NCBI GenBank assembly: GCA_022495995.1
Contig: JAFEMH010000077.1
Span: 372,001 to 436,000, forward strand
Origin: Adenophora triphylla var. japonica
Lineage: Eukaryota; Streptophyta; Magnoliopsida; Asterales; Campanulaceae
Direction: 5' to 3'
Length of the DNA: 64,000 bases
The number at the start of each line of letters is the position of its first letter. Position 1 is the first letter of the stretch. The notes under the pieces were generated by a model. That model ran no database searches. It was given only the letters and a program-made list of their open reading frames with translations, and was not told the DNA's origin. Shown one piece after another: positions 10,756 through 22,208 of this stretch. The translations under genes were made by a program, and so were the position numbers.

Positions 10756-11887
10756 TAGGGGTGTCGGTGGTTTAGTTCAATCCACGGTTTGAAATCGAAC
10801 CGAACCAAATTACACAGTTTGGTTCGGCTTTTATGCATGAGTGGTTTAGCTCGGTTTGAAAAATTAACAAACCACACGGTTTGGTTCAACTTGCGGTATA
10901 CCACCTCTAAACCAAACCAAATCGAAACGAGCCAAACCGTTGTAGATCGAACCGGTTCGAGACCGTTAAACCTATTATGTTTCATTATGTGTTTCAATCA
11001 CTGTGAATTTTGTGGACACTCATTACTTATAAATCACTTTTGTTGATTAGTTTGGCCTTTAAAATTTTAATGAATAGTATCAGTGCATTAACAATTACTT
11101 CATATTGCGATGTCAACCACTAACTAGGGATGACCAAAATCGGTTTCGGGCCCGGTTTCGGTTCGGAAAATGTATGACCCTTAACCGGCCCGGATTGCTC
11201 ACGGTTCCGGTTAATCCGGTTCCGGTTTTCTCCCCGGTTCGTCCGGTTTCGGGCTTTTTCCGATCCGATTCCGGTCCGGTTCTATTGAAAAACAATGAAT
11301 TTTCGTCCGGTTTCGGGCTTTTTCCGGTTCGATTCACCATTTTGGTGACCCTAAACCGGCCCGGCTCCAAACCGGTTCCGATTTTCGTGACGGTTCATGG
11401 CGGTTCCGGGCTTTTTCGATCCGGTTCCGGTTCCGATCCGGTTTGGCCATCCCTACCACTAACAGTGCATCAACAATTGTACTTTGATATAGTTTTCTGA
11501 TTTAATTTTCTTTGAATGGTATTTTGAATTTGACAATCTTGATTTGTAACTGTGAACTTGTATGATTTGTTTTGTTATCTTTTATGATTGTGTTTTTTCT
11601 TTTATATGTATTTTCTATTTATTAGTTAGAAAATTTAAAAAACATGATAATAGAGTGGTTTAGGTTGTGGTATATACCATAGTTTGAATTGTGGTTTGAA
11701 CCGCGGTCTAAAACGCAAAATCAAACTGTGGTTTAGACCGAAACGAATCAAACTATGACGGTTTGGTTTAGCTCGGTCTGAACTTTTACATGGTTTAGCT
11801 CGGTTTGAAATTTCTCCAAACTGATTAGTAGCGGTTCGACTTATAAATTTTCTCAAACCGAGCTAAAACGAACCACTTACACCCTTA
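10756..11887. mobile_element. hAT-like non-autonomous element, GGTTTGGTTCGG motif
   Basis: Ends are TAGGGGTGTCGGTGGTTTAG (left) and the complement of TAAGGGTGTAAGTGGTTCG (right). Flanks ctttgtag (10748-10755) and tttcgtag (11888-11895) match at 6 of 8 positions, as expected for an old 8-base hAT duplication. Both arms (10756-10975 and 11640-11885) are packed with GGTTTGGTTCGG, TTTAGCTCGGTTTG and their complements. A younger element (11125-11455) is nested inside. No transposase frame; the short ORFs here are artefacts of the repeated motif. Confidence 0.75.
11125..11455. mobile_element. hAT-like non-autonomous element, CCGGTTCCGG motif
   Basis: Ends TAGGGATGACCAAAATCGG and the complement of TAGGGATGGCCAAACCGG, flanked by the perfect 8-base duplication ccactaac (11117-11124 and 11456-11463). 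The interior is almost wholly CGGTTCCGG, CCGGTTTCGG and GGGCTTTTTCCG, so it is much more GC-rich than its surroundings. It sits inside the older element 10756-11887. Confidence 0.9.
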
Positions 11888-12099
11888 TTTCGTAGATCCG
11901 CCCATGTATGTTGTAAAGGATATACAACTTTGACCCAAAAAGTATTATTTTGATTATTTACATTATTTATATAAACAAAATTCTACAAAGAATTAAGTAA
12001 TGTATTATTAAAATGTCGTCGAAGGCCAAACAAAATCAATTCTCGCTACAATGATATATTTTTTGTTATTTATTATATATTAATTAGTTTTTGCGATGT

Positions 12100-12125
12100 C
12101 CCGTCAAGTATCGACGGGTTACTAG
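12100..12125 (+). mobile_element. Helitron-like 3' terminus
   Basis: A 6-bp stem CCCGTC / GACGGG with a 7-base loop is followed by TTA and the terminal CTAG, then T. This is the hairpin plus CTRR end of plant Helitrons. I could not fix the 5' TC end, so the extent of the element is unknown. Confidence 0.5.
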
Positions 12126-12189
12126 TTTAAGATTTAAAGAGGCAAAATTTAGAACAAAAATACTCCGTCAACACAAAATAAACACAAAG

Positions 12190-12386
12190 AGTATTGTTAT
12201 TCACACCCGTAAATTTTATTCATATATCCGCAGATATGTTTAAAATTTTAAATGGTACAAAAATTATGAAGCACAATAATAAAAATATTACTTTCCATTC
12301 TATTTTTTCTTAAAAAAGTATTTTATCTCTAAAATAAATTAATAGTATGGTGTAATTTCAAAAAGATGGGTGTGAATAATAACACT
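12190..12386. mobile_element. MITE with about 22-base inverted ends
   Basis: Left end AGTATTGTTATTCACACCCG and right end, read as complement, AGTGTTATTATTCACACCCA. About 200 bases, AT-rich. No clear target duplication, so the superfamily is open. It lies just beyond the catalase 3' end. Confidence 0.55.
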
Positions 12387-12614
12387 CAAAACACACAAAA
12401 CTCAAAAAATAGTACAACAACTATGTTTTATTAACCTCCAGAACCATCAGTATGAGGAAAACACTTCAGGACATTGAAGTTTGTTCAGTACTACATATAA
12501 CAAACACACAGTAAATCTTTGTAGACCAGACTTTTGACTTTTGTTAACCATCATACTCCGAACAACTATCCACCTCCTTCAAATCTTTACGACATAGACT
12601 TGCAGCTATTACCT

Positions 12615-15600
12615 TCAAATGCTTGGGCGGACATTGAGGCGAGACGCCAGCTTCTGACCAAAAGACCTGCAAGCCTGCCAAAGCAAAAATAAAAAATAAA
12701 ATTAAAAAAAGGAGAAAATATAATAACGATTAACAATTCTGTCTGTGTGCTCGTTTGTTTGTGCATGTGTGGAGTGTGTGTGTGCGTGTGTGAATCTTCA
12801 TATGAACTCGACAATGATAACTTCATATTGGGAATGAGATGTTGAGTGTGTATGTGTGTGTGTATGATATGTCCGTCTTCATGTGTATGTGTACGTGTAC
12901 GTGTATGTGTACGTGTACGTGTGTGTGTGTGTACGTGTGTGATAAAATGAGATCAAAGATGATGGTAGTACCTGGGTCCAGTATGACACCCAAATGATGC
13001 GGATCTCATGGGTGACGCGTGGGTCTGAAAGAGCGTCAACAAAACGTTGGAGGAACCGTTCTTGCCTGAAAATGAGAAAACCGGGTTTCAAGGTTCTATT
13101 TATAGCAAGTATCCAGCTTCTGTTCAAAATTTAAGGATGTAATTATATATATACCTCTCGGGGGTAAATGATCTGTATCTTTCTCCTGGTTGCTTGAAAT
13201 TGTTCTCTTTTTCGATCATACACTGTAGTACATCACAAATACAATTCATTATTGGGTAATCATAAGACTCGTATATAACGGACAACCACACCATACAATT
13301 CATCAGTTTTCATTAGACTAACTCATCATCCGTACAGCAGATTTGCAATAATAAATTTTGATCGCTATTAACACGCCTCCGAAACAATTTTCAAGTAATG
13401 AACATTCAGATCAATGGCAGAATAACAAGTTTAACCAGTAAACCAGAATGCTGACCAGTGAAAGTAAATCAAGAACTGCAGTAATATATGATTGAAAGCA
13501 CACTACGAATACAAAGAAAGAAGACAGTAATATCTTCCACCAAAGAATGCATGTGTCACAGATGTAAAGACTAAAAAATGATGTACCAGAAAATGGAAAC
13601 AATTTTAAAAATCCATAGTAGCACACTTCATTATACTTCCTCCGTCACTCGAAAACTTTTTGTTTTGGACACGGGGATTAAGAAAAAGTGCAAGCGTTGT
13701 GAATGTTGTGACTATGAAAAGTGAGGTAGGGGAGAGAAGGTAGGGTAGGGAATAGTAAATGGATTGTTGTTGTGAGTATGTAAGTGGATCACATTGAATA
13801 AAAAAGAATTTTAAAGTTTCCATTTTGAGAAAGTGTATTTTTTATTGGGACAACCTTTTGGGAAAAAAGTGTTAACTTTAAGTGGGGGACTGAGGGAGTA
13901 AATAAAATGTAACAAGGATGAATTCTTTAGGTAGTAAGAGAAACTTACCCTATCACGCCTTCCAGTCAAGACTGGAGGAGGAATAGGATGCCTCTCAGCA
14001 TGACGAACTGAATCAAACCTTGACGGGAAGTAGTTGACCTGGAATAATGTCAAAATTCAATCAGAAAAAATAATCAAAACGGACAAGGATGCCAAGATGG
14101 TCAACTAATCAGCTTCTGAGATAGTCAACAAGTAAAACACAAATATTGCATACCTCCTCATCCCTGTGCATGAAATTCATGAGACCTTCATGATGATTAT
14201 TATGATGAGAACACTTGGGAGCATTAACCGGAAGTTGCAGATAATTTGGTCCAAGACGATGCCTCTGAGTATCAGCATAAGAAAAAATACGAGTTTGGAG
14301 CAGCTTATCATCTGAATAGTACACACCAGGTACAATAATAGCAGGGCAAAAGGCAAGCTGTTCATTTTCAGCGAAAAAGTTATCAATGTTCTTGTTCAAG
14401 ACCATTCTTCCAACTGGTTGCAAGGGAATAATGTCCTCTGGCCAGGTCTTGGTTACATCAAGCGGGTCAAAGTCAAACCTGTCCTCATGATCAGTATCAA
14501 TAACCTGAATATAAAGTTTCCACTCTGGATAATTGCCTGCTGCAATTGAATCGTAGAGATCTTGAGTAGCATGGCTATGGTTCGATCCTCCAACTCTGAT
14601 AGCTTCTTCATCAGACAGACATTTCACTCCACAGGTAGGTTTCCAGTGAAACTTAACCAAGTGTGCTTTTCCCGCTTTGTTAATTAATGTATAGGTATTA
14701 ACACCGGACCCATCCATGTGCCTGTAATCTTGTGGGATACCCACATCATCAAATAGGAAAGTGAACATGTGCAAACTCTCGGGATGGTGAGAAAAGAAGT
14801 CCATGATTCTCCAATTTTCTTGGATGTGTGACTTGGGGTTTGGCTTCAGAGCATGAACCATGTCAGGAAATTTCATTCCATCACGGACAAAGAAAACAGG
14901 GAAATTGTTTCCCACCAGATCAAAGTTACCCTACATTCATCAAAAACGAAGCCACGCATTAATTAATACTCCCTCCGTCCCAAAATGAAGGTCCAAAGTA
15001 TTTTCAAATTTGCTCTTGATCAAGAGCAAATTTGAATTTTTTTTTTTTGGACATTCATTTTGGGACAAAGGTAGTAATAACAAACATAAAAGGTCAAGTA
15101 AAAAATTAAAAGCAATAATGTGATCAATTAAGACATCCTTACCTCTCTGGTGTAGAACTTGACTGCAAAACCTCTTGGGTCCCTAAGAGTTTCAGGGCTT
15201 CCACGCTCGTGAATGACAGTTGAGAAACGGACAATGACAGGGGTCTGGACACCTGGAGCTCGTAGGAAATCAGCACAAGTGAGGTTAGTAATGTCATGGG
15301 TGACCTCGAAAAAACCTTTGGCACTGGCACCCCTGGCATGGACCACACGTTCTGGAATCCGCTCACGATCAAAATTAGCAAGTTTCTCCACCAAATGGTA
15401 ATCCTCAAGGAGAATTGGACCTATTAAAAGATAAATAAAAATAAAACCCACATCATCACAAGCAAACAAAGTATTCGCTGGTAATACTTTCTAAAAGGGT
15501 CATAAAGCTCTGGATAATCTGCTCAATGAAATTATATGTTATTATACAAGAGCGAACACCATAATAAGTTGATGCGGATATAAATTAACAGGAAGACCAT

Positions 15601-17774
15601 TGACATAGCAAAAAAGAAGAACAATTAGTTTATGAAAGATAAACTGTGTCATTATGATTAAAAAAGATAAAAACAAAATTTGGGCACTATTTCAAATATC
15701 AACACTGAAACAAAATTGGCAAGCTTCATCTATAATACTCCCTTCGTCCCATATGACTATCAAACATTTTAACGAAATATTTTCATTTCTATCACCACCC
15801 TTAATGAGGTTTACTTATTACTTAATTACTCTCACTTCTTCCTTCGTTGGCTTTCATCCTCCTCTTTCTCCCTCTTCTTATTAGGTGGACAATTTAGGAA
15901 GTTCAATTATTTTAACCTAATAATTTTGGAAATAGGACTATCTCTAGGCCAAAAAAATTGTCAAATGAGGACTTCTTTATGGGACGGATGAATATCAAAA
16001 TTAGGATCACAACCTAGTGAGGAAAATGGTACACTGCTAGCTTATGCAGGTCCATAAGTAAAGGTTGTGTCCACAGGGACACACTTTAACTGTACCACAA
16101 TTTTAAAAAGCATTTGATCTTAACAAGAAATTTTGCCAAAAGTTAGATTTCATGCTAATAGAAATCTCCAGTTACATACACTTTCCCAGGACAATTGCCT
16201 TCAGTCATAATAAAAGATGCCTCCTATAGATTCTAAAATTCATGAAGTAAAAATATAACTAAACTGATGCCCACTCTGAACAACAGGACAGACCAAATTG
16301 CTCACCGACAGAAACAAAATCTATGAAATAAAAATTGAAGGCTATCTTGCATGGCTCAATAGTGTTGAACTGAACATTGCATCATTACACAGACAGCAAA
16401 CGATTCACCTCAGTAACCAGAAGTCTCAACTGTTCAACAAGAAACTAGTTAACAAGTACCTCTGGTTCCAACAGTTAGTGATGAATTGTTGTTCCACACT
16501 GGTGCACCAGAATTTGTTGTCCAATATGGGCTGTTGAAAGCACTAGAAGGGCGGTTCTGCATCAGATGATAACAAAAGAAAATTAGTGAACTGCACTAAT
16601 ATTTGTTTAGTCCGCACTCCATACAGACATAATAGAGAAACACTTGAACAACAGGATACAGTATACAAATCTTTACCAACTGGAGAGATTACAAGTCAAC
16701 GTACCCTGCTTAAGATCCCATTTTAATCTGACAAGCGATTATTTTCGCACACGGATCATCTTTCACTATAAAGTCTACAACATCCTGTTATGGCTAAATC
16801 TAACGGGTATGGCCAGACTTTAAAGACACAATATCGAATCAAATATCAAGTATATTAACATAACAAGATATGGAAAATGCATGAGACCCAGCAAATAGCT
16901 TAATGTTATTTTCATATATCATTACACTACATCATTCTACAGGTATTACTATGGTAGGCTGATTCATACCCACATGCCTAGAAAGTGAGACACGAAATGT
17001 CTCTTTACCCAGAGGTGAAGCCAGGATTCTGAGGGAAGGGGGACAATATTATTTTAATTAATAAAAAAATAACAAGTTAATGGATGAATCTTGCTCAAAC
17101 AGGGGTTAAAATTCATACATAGTGCATTTTTTTTTATAAATTAAAAGGGGTAATAATTGTCAAACTGTCATACGAATGTAACTTTTCTAAACCTAATGGT
17201 ACTAACTTCTCATCTTCTCAAAATCAAGCGGGGTGGGGGTGTCATATGACCCATTCGGCCAAAACATGGCTTCTCAAGTGCCATTACCAAAATCAAACCT
17301 CAATTTACATGCACACATATGAATACTATAAAGCATCCAAATTAGGTACTCCAACTCGAGTGTTCAAACATTATTTCACAAAATAGTGACCATAATGAAG
17401 ACTATAAAGCATCCAAATTAGGTATTCACAACATTATGTTACAAATCTACCAAGAGTCAAAGCTACCAAAAATCTAATAATCCATAAACGATTATACATA
17501 TTTATTTAAAAAAAACAAGACCCTAAATTTGAAATTTCAATCCCATTCCAATTAAGCTGAAAACGGGTTGATTAAAAAGAAATTAAACATCCCCTTATTG
17601 GCAACAAAAGGCATAGAATACAAGCATAAATATATGATATATAATCAAACCCCATAACTAAGAAATTATAACACTGACGGATTAATCAAATTAAAAATTA
17701 TCACCTCAAACAAATAAAAGTTGTAAAATCAAGAAATTGGGAATGGATTTTTTTTTTACCTGGTAGGGATCCAT
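12615..17774 (-). CDS. CAT: Catalase (8 exons, 492 aa)
   Basis: Peroxisomal haem enzyme that breaks down hydrogen peroxide to water and oxygen. Exons on the minus strand: 17760-17774, 16460-16556, 15143-15420, 14154-14930, 13949-14038, 13155-13222, 12972-13065 and 12615-12674. All introns are GT-AG and the phases join to 493 codons including stop; 492 aa is the normal plant length. It starts [20 protein letters not shown]. Visible motifs are the catalytic His in [12 protein letters not shown], the distal Asn in [14 protein letters not shown] and the proximal haem Tyr in [12 protein letters not shown]. It ends [15 protein letters not shown], with the internal QKL type of peroxisome signal seen in plant catalases. 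The last exon begins ACRSFGQKL where many relatives have ADKSLGQKL. Seven introns is the common eudicot structure. Introns 1, 2, 3, 5 and 7 carry repeats but no exon is damaged, so the gene looks functional. Confidence 0.97.
12877..12945. repeat. GT-rich microsatellite in catalase intron 7
   Basis: A run of GTGTAC, GTGTAT and GTGTGT units lies in the intron between exons 7 and 8, with a shorter TG run at 12764-12790. Likely polymorphic. Confidence 0.85.
13636..13898. mobile_element. Stowaway MITE in catalase intron 5
   Basis: Ends CTTCCTCCGTCACTCG and the complement of GGGGGACTGAGGGAG, flanked by TA. It lies 50 bases outside exon 5 on the intron side. About 263 bases, non-coding. Confidence 0.75.
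14969..15074. mobile_element. Short Stowaway MITE in catalase intron 3
   Basis: Starts CTCCCTCCGTCCCAAAATGA and ends with the complement (TCATTTTGGGACAAAGGTAG), flanked by TA. The centre TTTGCTCTTGATCAAGAGCA is itself a palindrome, so the whole 106-base element folds as one hairpin. It fills half of the 212-base intron. It belongs to the same family as 29674-29775. Confidence 0.85.
15738..15992. mobile_element. Stowaway MITE in catalase intron 2
   Basis: Starts CTCCCTTCGTCCCATATGAC and ends near TTTATGGGACGGATGAA with TA on both sides. The right end is slightly decayed, so the boundary may be off by a few bases. Confidence 0.7.
17010..17266. mobile_element. hAT-like repeat in catalase intron 1
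   Basis: The left end CAGAGGTGAAGCCAGGATTC and right end ACATGGCTTCTCAAGTG are imperfect inverted copies of a widespread plant repeat type ('GGAGCCAGGA ... TGGCTTC'). Flanks tctttacc and ccattacc agree at 6 of 8 positions. Boundaries are uncertain. Confidence 0.45.
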
Positions 17775-17901
17775 GGCGGGAAAAGTCTAGAACGAAGGAG
17801 AAAGGATGAGGATGAAGATGAAGCAGAAGAAATTGGATTGGGATCGTATGGCGGTCAGACTCTCAATTTGAGCAATGGGGAGAAAAAGAAGAAGAAGGAG
17901 T

Positions 17902-17913
17902 CTTATTTATAAG
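17902..17913 (-). promoter_or_regulatory. Probable TATA box of catalase
   Basis: The minus strand reads CTTATAAATAAG about 130 bases upstream of the ATG at 17774. Purine-rich sequence (GAAGAAG on plus) lies between, fitting a leader of about 100 bases. No other core element was identified. Confidence 0.5.
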
Positions 17914-18154
17914 AAAGAGATAACGGTGGGTGACAGAACAACGTTTGGCTCGCATTTCTATATGGAGAGTTTTTTTGGGTCAGTCAATCTTATTTCTCGA
18001 AATTTTCATGATAAATTACTCATAATAACGATAAATTGGTCTCGTCTGAGTCGTGTAGGTCCCACCTAAATATAGGCGTTCATAAAACGCTACAAATTAA
18101 TTTAAGTGTCATTGTTTTATTGTTTTATAAGTTTCTTTTTTTTTTTAATTTATA

Positions 18155-18442
18155 CTCCCTTCGTTTCGGTTGAAGTGTTCGAAAAGGATAATTGCACGAG
18201 AATTAAGAAAAGTGATGTAAAAAAGAGAAAAGTTTAAATGTTGTGAGTATGAAAAATTAAATAGGAGAGAGAATGAGTGACAGGAATAGTTAGGAGAGAG
18301 AATGTTGTGAGTGTAAAAGTAAAGTAGGAGAGAGAATGAGTGTGTGAAATAGTGAAAAAAACTTTTCTTTTTTTGGTATGAGACATTTTAAATGTGACGC
18401 CCAAAATAGAAACTTGGGACACTTTGGCCGGGACGGAGGTAG
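18155..18442. mobile_element. Stowaway MITE upstream of catalase
   Basis: Ends CTCCCTTCGTTTCGGTTGAA and the complement of GGCCGGGACGGAGGTAG, flanked by TA. The body has two AGGAGAGAGAATG blocks and CTTTTCTTTTTTTGG. The same about 290-base family recurs at 22209-22853 (interrupted) and 23546-23833. Confidence 0.85.
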
Positions 18443-19049
18443 TATTTAATAAGTTATTTTTAAATGAGTGTATCAATTTTTTGTCATTTTGGACGAAAAT
18501 ATCCCTCCCCCAAAAATGTTGTATTATATTAAAAACAATTAAAAAAAATTAATAAAAAAATTAATAAAAAAATTAATAAAAAAAAATTAAATACAAAAAA
18601 AATTAAATAAAAAAAAATTAAAATGTTAGTATTATATTCCAGAATGTTGTATTATATTCAGAATGTTGTTTTATATTTTCAGAATGTTGTATTATATTTT
18701 CAAAAAAAAAATTTTAAAAAAAAATTAAAAATCAGAATGTTGTATTATATTTTCAGAATGTTGTATTATATTCAGAATGTTGTATTACATTTTCAGAGTG
18801 TTGTATTATATTAAAAAAAACAGAATGTTGTATTATATTTTCAGAATGTTGTATTATATTTTCAGAATGTTGTGAGGGCAAAATTGGAAGTTCACTTGTA
18901 AAAAAAAAAATTTCGATCATTTTAATACAATGATGAACTTAATGAAAAGTGATTTGTTCCAAAAGAAATTTATGGGGCAAATTCTCTTAATTTAAAATAT
19001 AAATAACACCTAAATATAGGCGTTCATAAACATATCGCAGATACACTTA
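18443..19049. repeat. Minisatellite with 21-base unit in AT-rich DNA
   Basis: Between 18620 and 18870 the unit CAGAATGTTGTATTATATTTT is repeated about eight times with A-rich interruptions. Before it is a run of AATTAATAAAAAA units. No gene is seen. A 24-base perfect direct repeat links 18063-18086 with 19007-19030 around this stretch. Confidence 0.7.
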
Positions 19050-19284
19050 GGGCTCGTTTGGTAGGCCGATATGATTAGCATGTATTAATAGGGAGAAGAT
19101 TATTAATTCAGGGATTAATAATTCCACCTCTTTTTTAGGATAAATAAGAAGGGGATAAGAGGTATTCAGATGCTTGTCTGAGTTGTACTTTGGATAATTA
19201 ATACGGTTGCATTTAATCTACCAAATATACTTTTATTGGACTAATAATCCTATCCGGTCATTTATCGACCTACTAAACCGCCGT
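19050..19284. mobile_element. Harbinger/Tourist-like MITE
   Basis: Starts GGGCTCGTTTGGTAGGCCGA and ends ATCGACCTACTAAACCGCCG, imperfect inverted ends typical of the 'GGGCTCGTTTGG' MITEs. A TTA/TAA target is possible but not clear. About 235 bases, non-coding. Confidence 0.5.
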
Positions 19285-19333
19285 TATTATTTTGCTATTT
19301 TTATATAATATTTGATCATAAAACAACATCAAT

Positions 19334-20769
19334 GCCAAAAACTTATAAAAAATGCGTTTTTTTAACCTTAACAAAAAACGTGTTTTTCACCCGTCGCGCT
19401 CGGACTCTCTCTCTACTCTCTCTCTAAACGCAAACAGAGTTCCTCACCATTGCCGGCTCCCTCAATCGTCTTCTTCATTGTTTTCTCTAATCTGGACACC
19501 AAAATCAGATCAAATCTGAACATAAAAATTCAATTAATCTCACTTAATTTAGGATTTTTGATTTGGGGATAGTAGTGTATGAAATTGTAATTGGTTCGTT
19601 AATTACTTCCTACTTAATTGTTGCTGAAGAATTGTTCTCTGTATTGATACCAAGAATGGTTCATTAATTACTTCCTACTTAAGATTTGTAAGATTTTTGG
19701 TTCGTTAATTACTTCCTACTTGTGTTCTTGGATATTTCCCTCTATTCAAAATGTGATTCTCCTTGTTATGGATGAATTATTTACCCTGTTCCTAATCTGT
19801 TTAAACTTGTTTCGTGAACCAGTCCATGTGTTTTGAAGTGCCAGTCCATGTGTTTTCAAATGCCAATCCATGTGTTTTTGAATGCCGTTAGTTCCAATTT
19901 TAATTTCAATTTCGAATGCCATCCATGTGTTTTGAAGTGCCGATCCACGTGTTTTCAAATGCCACCATGTGTTTTTGAATGCCAGTGCTTGTGTTTTTGA
20001 GAGCCAACAAAAATAATTACCGGTGTTTTGAGTGCCGGTGTATGTGTTTTTGAGTGCCGCAGTGTTTGTGTTTTCAAATGCCACCACGTATGTTTTTGAA
20101 TGCCGGTGTAAAAAAGTGCTAGTGCATGTATATTAAGTGACTTTATAAACTAACACCGGCACTTGGTTACACTAACACCGGCACTTTGTTACACTAACAG
20201 TGGCACTTTGTTAAACTAACACCGGCACTTGTTTTACACTAACACCCAAAGACTTTGATACACTAACACGCACTTTATTACACTAACACCGACACTTTTT
20301 TACACCGACACTGACACTTTGTTACACATGCACCGGCACTAAGTTTACGGACAAAGAGAGCTTTTAACTTCAAGAAATTAAACCCTTTATCCACACCATT
20401 GAAGGACATTCTCGTTTATCCAACGAAAAAAACGAAGAGCTATGGAATCAAATCACACGTATATCTCCAATTAATTATGTACCAATCAATAAAGTACCGG
20501 TCAATTATGTAACGAATTGACAATGGACATTAATGGCGGAACTAGGGCATGAATTGTAGGTTACAAAATACTCAAACTGAGTGAACGCCGGAGAACGATC
20601 GGAGCTTGGGATGGCCAGAGAAGATGATCGGAGCTTGGGATGGCACGAATTTGTAATATTAACACCGGCATTTATCATGGTTGCCAGTAATTACAAAAAT
20701 GCCACCGTTTGTTTTGAAAACACGTTTTTCCTTATCTTAAGAAAAAACTAGTTTTTTATAAGAGCAACT
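19334..20769. mobile_element. Mutator-like non-autonomous element with internal minisatellites
   Basis: The stretch 19342-19389 (CTTATAAAAAATGCG ... AACGTGTTTTTC) pairs with the complement of 20712-20762 (CTTATAAAAAACTAG ... AACGTGTTTTC), giving long inverted ends. The 10-base caacatcaat occurs at both outer edges (19324-19333 and 20770-20779), fitting a 9-10 base Mutator-type duplication. Inside are two 22-base minisatellites, at 19822-20110 (GCC..TCCATGTGTTTT) and 20140-20345 (ACACTAACACCGGCACTTTG). The CT-rich text near 19395-19470 looks like a captured gene leader, but I see no open coding frame. Superfamily is inferred from long ends and duplication length. Confidence 0.6.
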
Positions 20770-20779
20770 CAACATCAAT

Positions 20780-21859
20780 TCCTATTATTATATAAATTTC
20801 AAAAATTCTCAAACTTAAAAATTAACTCGTGAATGATTCACCAAAATTTCAAATCTTAATTCTGAGATTACAAACCAAATTTTCAATCAATTCCTCCTCT
20901 CCATCTCAGTTCCCTTTCCATCTTCGCCTCAGACACCTAACCGCCCCTTTCTATTTTTAGAACCTTGATAAAATTAATGTTCATATTGATGTAAGTTTAG
21001 AATAATCAAGCTAGTTAAATTTGGTTCATATATTTTTTTTTTAGAAATGTTAATTTATTGTTAGATAATTATTGAATATACATAATTCTTTTTAATAAGA
21101 TTTAGGGATAAGTTCCTTCTCCTCGGTCCAAATAAGTGTCATTTACTGATAAAAAATTGGTTCAAAATGAGTGTTATTTTTTATTGAAAGCATTAAATTT
21201 TCCATTTTATGTTTACATTAGAACATAGATCATTGGATTAATTATTGTTTTGAGAGGAATAATATAAAAGAGAGAAATAATTAAAAATGGAAATGTAAGG
21301 ATAAAATAATTTATAAGGATATTTTAAAAAAATATTATACAGTAATAATTAATTTTTTAACCAATGAAAAAAAAAATGAGAACTATTTTAAACTAGAGAT
21401 TTATTTTATCTAATATTGCTCTTATGGATAGAATTTTATCCATTAGCATATTCAAGTTATTAGACTACTACCAATTGTTAGATAATTAATAATTAACAAT
21501 TACAGAAAATAATTAGTGAGTTTAAATAACTTTTTTTTTTTTGTTGCCAAATTTCAACATTTCAGTTTATAATAGAGTGAGGAATATAAATAACTTTTTT
21601 TCTCAAACTATACATATTAAATTAATTTTATATATTTTTGTAAAAAAAATCAATATATCCCTTAAATTAAATTCATTTTAGATTATTATTATTTTTAAAA
21701 AAATGAAATTTTATTAATAAATGTTTTAACCTATTACAAGATTGACATTTGAAAGAATCTTTACTGTTAATCAAACTTCTGACCTGTCATATAAAAGAGA
21801 ACGCCACCGAATGGTGATGATTGAAATAATGTTTAGCAAATTATTATCGATAGAATATA
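20780..21859. other. AT-rich intergenic DNA
   Basis: Nothing coding is seen. The text TCCTCGGTCCAAATAAGTGTC near 21119 may be one end of a worn MITE; no matching end was found. Confidence 0.4.
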
Positions 21860-22170
21860 CTCCCTCCGTTTTGTCCGAAACTTTCACCTTTTATTCAAAT
21901 GGGTGTCCCGGTAGAAGTTTCACATTTTCTAAAATAGTAATAAATGTGGGTCCCATTTGTCAAGCTCACTCACTTTTTTCTCTCACATACTTAAATTGTG
22001 GAGCTCACTTGTCATATCCACTAAATTTTTCCTCACATATTTAAATTGTGGGCTCCACTTGTCATATCACTCACTTCTTCCCTCTCACAACCCTTCTCCC
22101 ACTCATCACTTTTCTTTTCTTAATTTACGCGTTTCATCAAAATGGTGAAGCATCGGACGGATCGGAGGAA
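21860..22170. mobile_element. Stowaway MITE
   Basis: Starts CTCCCTCCGTTTTGTCCGAA and ends near GCATCGGACGGATCGGAGGA, inside TA flanks. The body carries repeated CTCACTTGTCATATCCAC and CTCTCAC blocks. Right boundary approximate. Confidence 0.7.
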
Positions 22171-22208
22171 ATATATCATAAAAATTAAGTATAATTATTA
22201 CACTACTA

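Noticed and set aside
9395..11905. A larger element from GGCGGATCTAGG (9395) to TAGATCCGCC (11893)
   Set aside because: The ends are complementary over only about 10 bases and the flanks gtaattgc and gtatgttg do not form a credible duplication.
19746..20087. ORF of 113 aa with repeated Lys-Thr-His motifs
   Set aside because: Translation of the 22-base minisatellite in the Mutator-like element.
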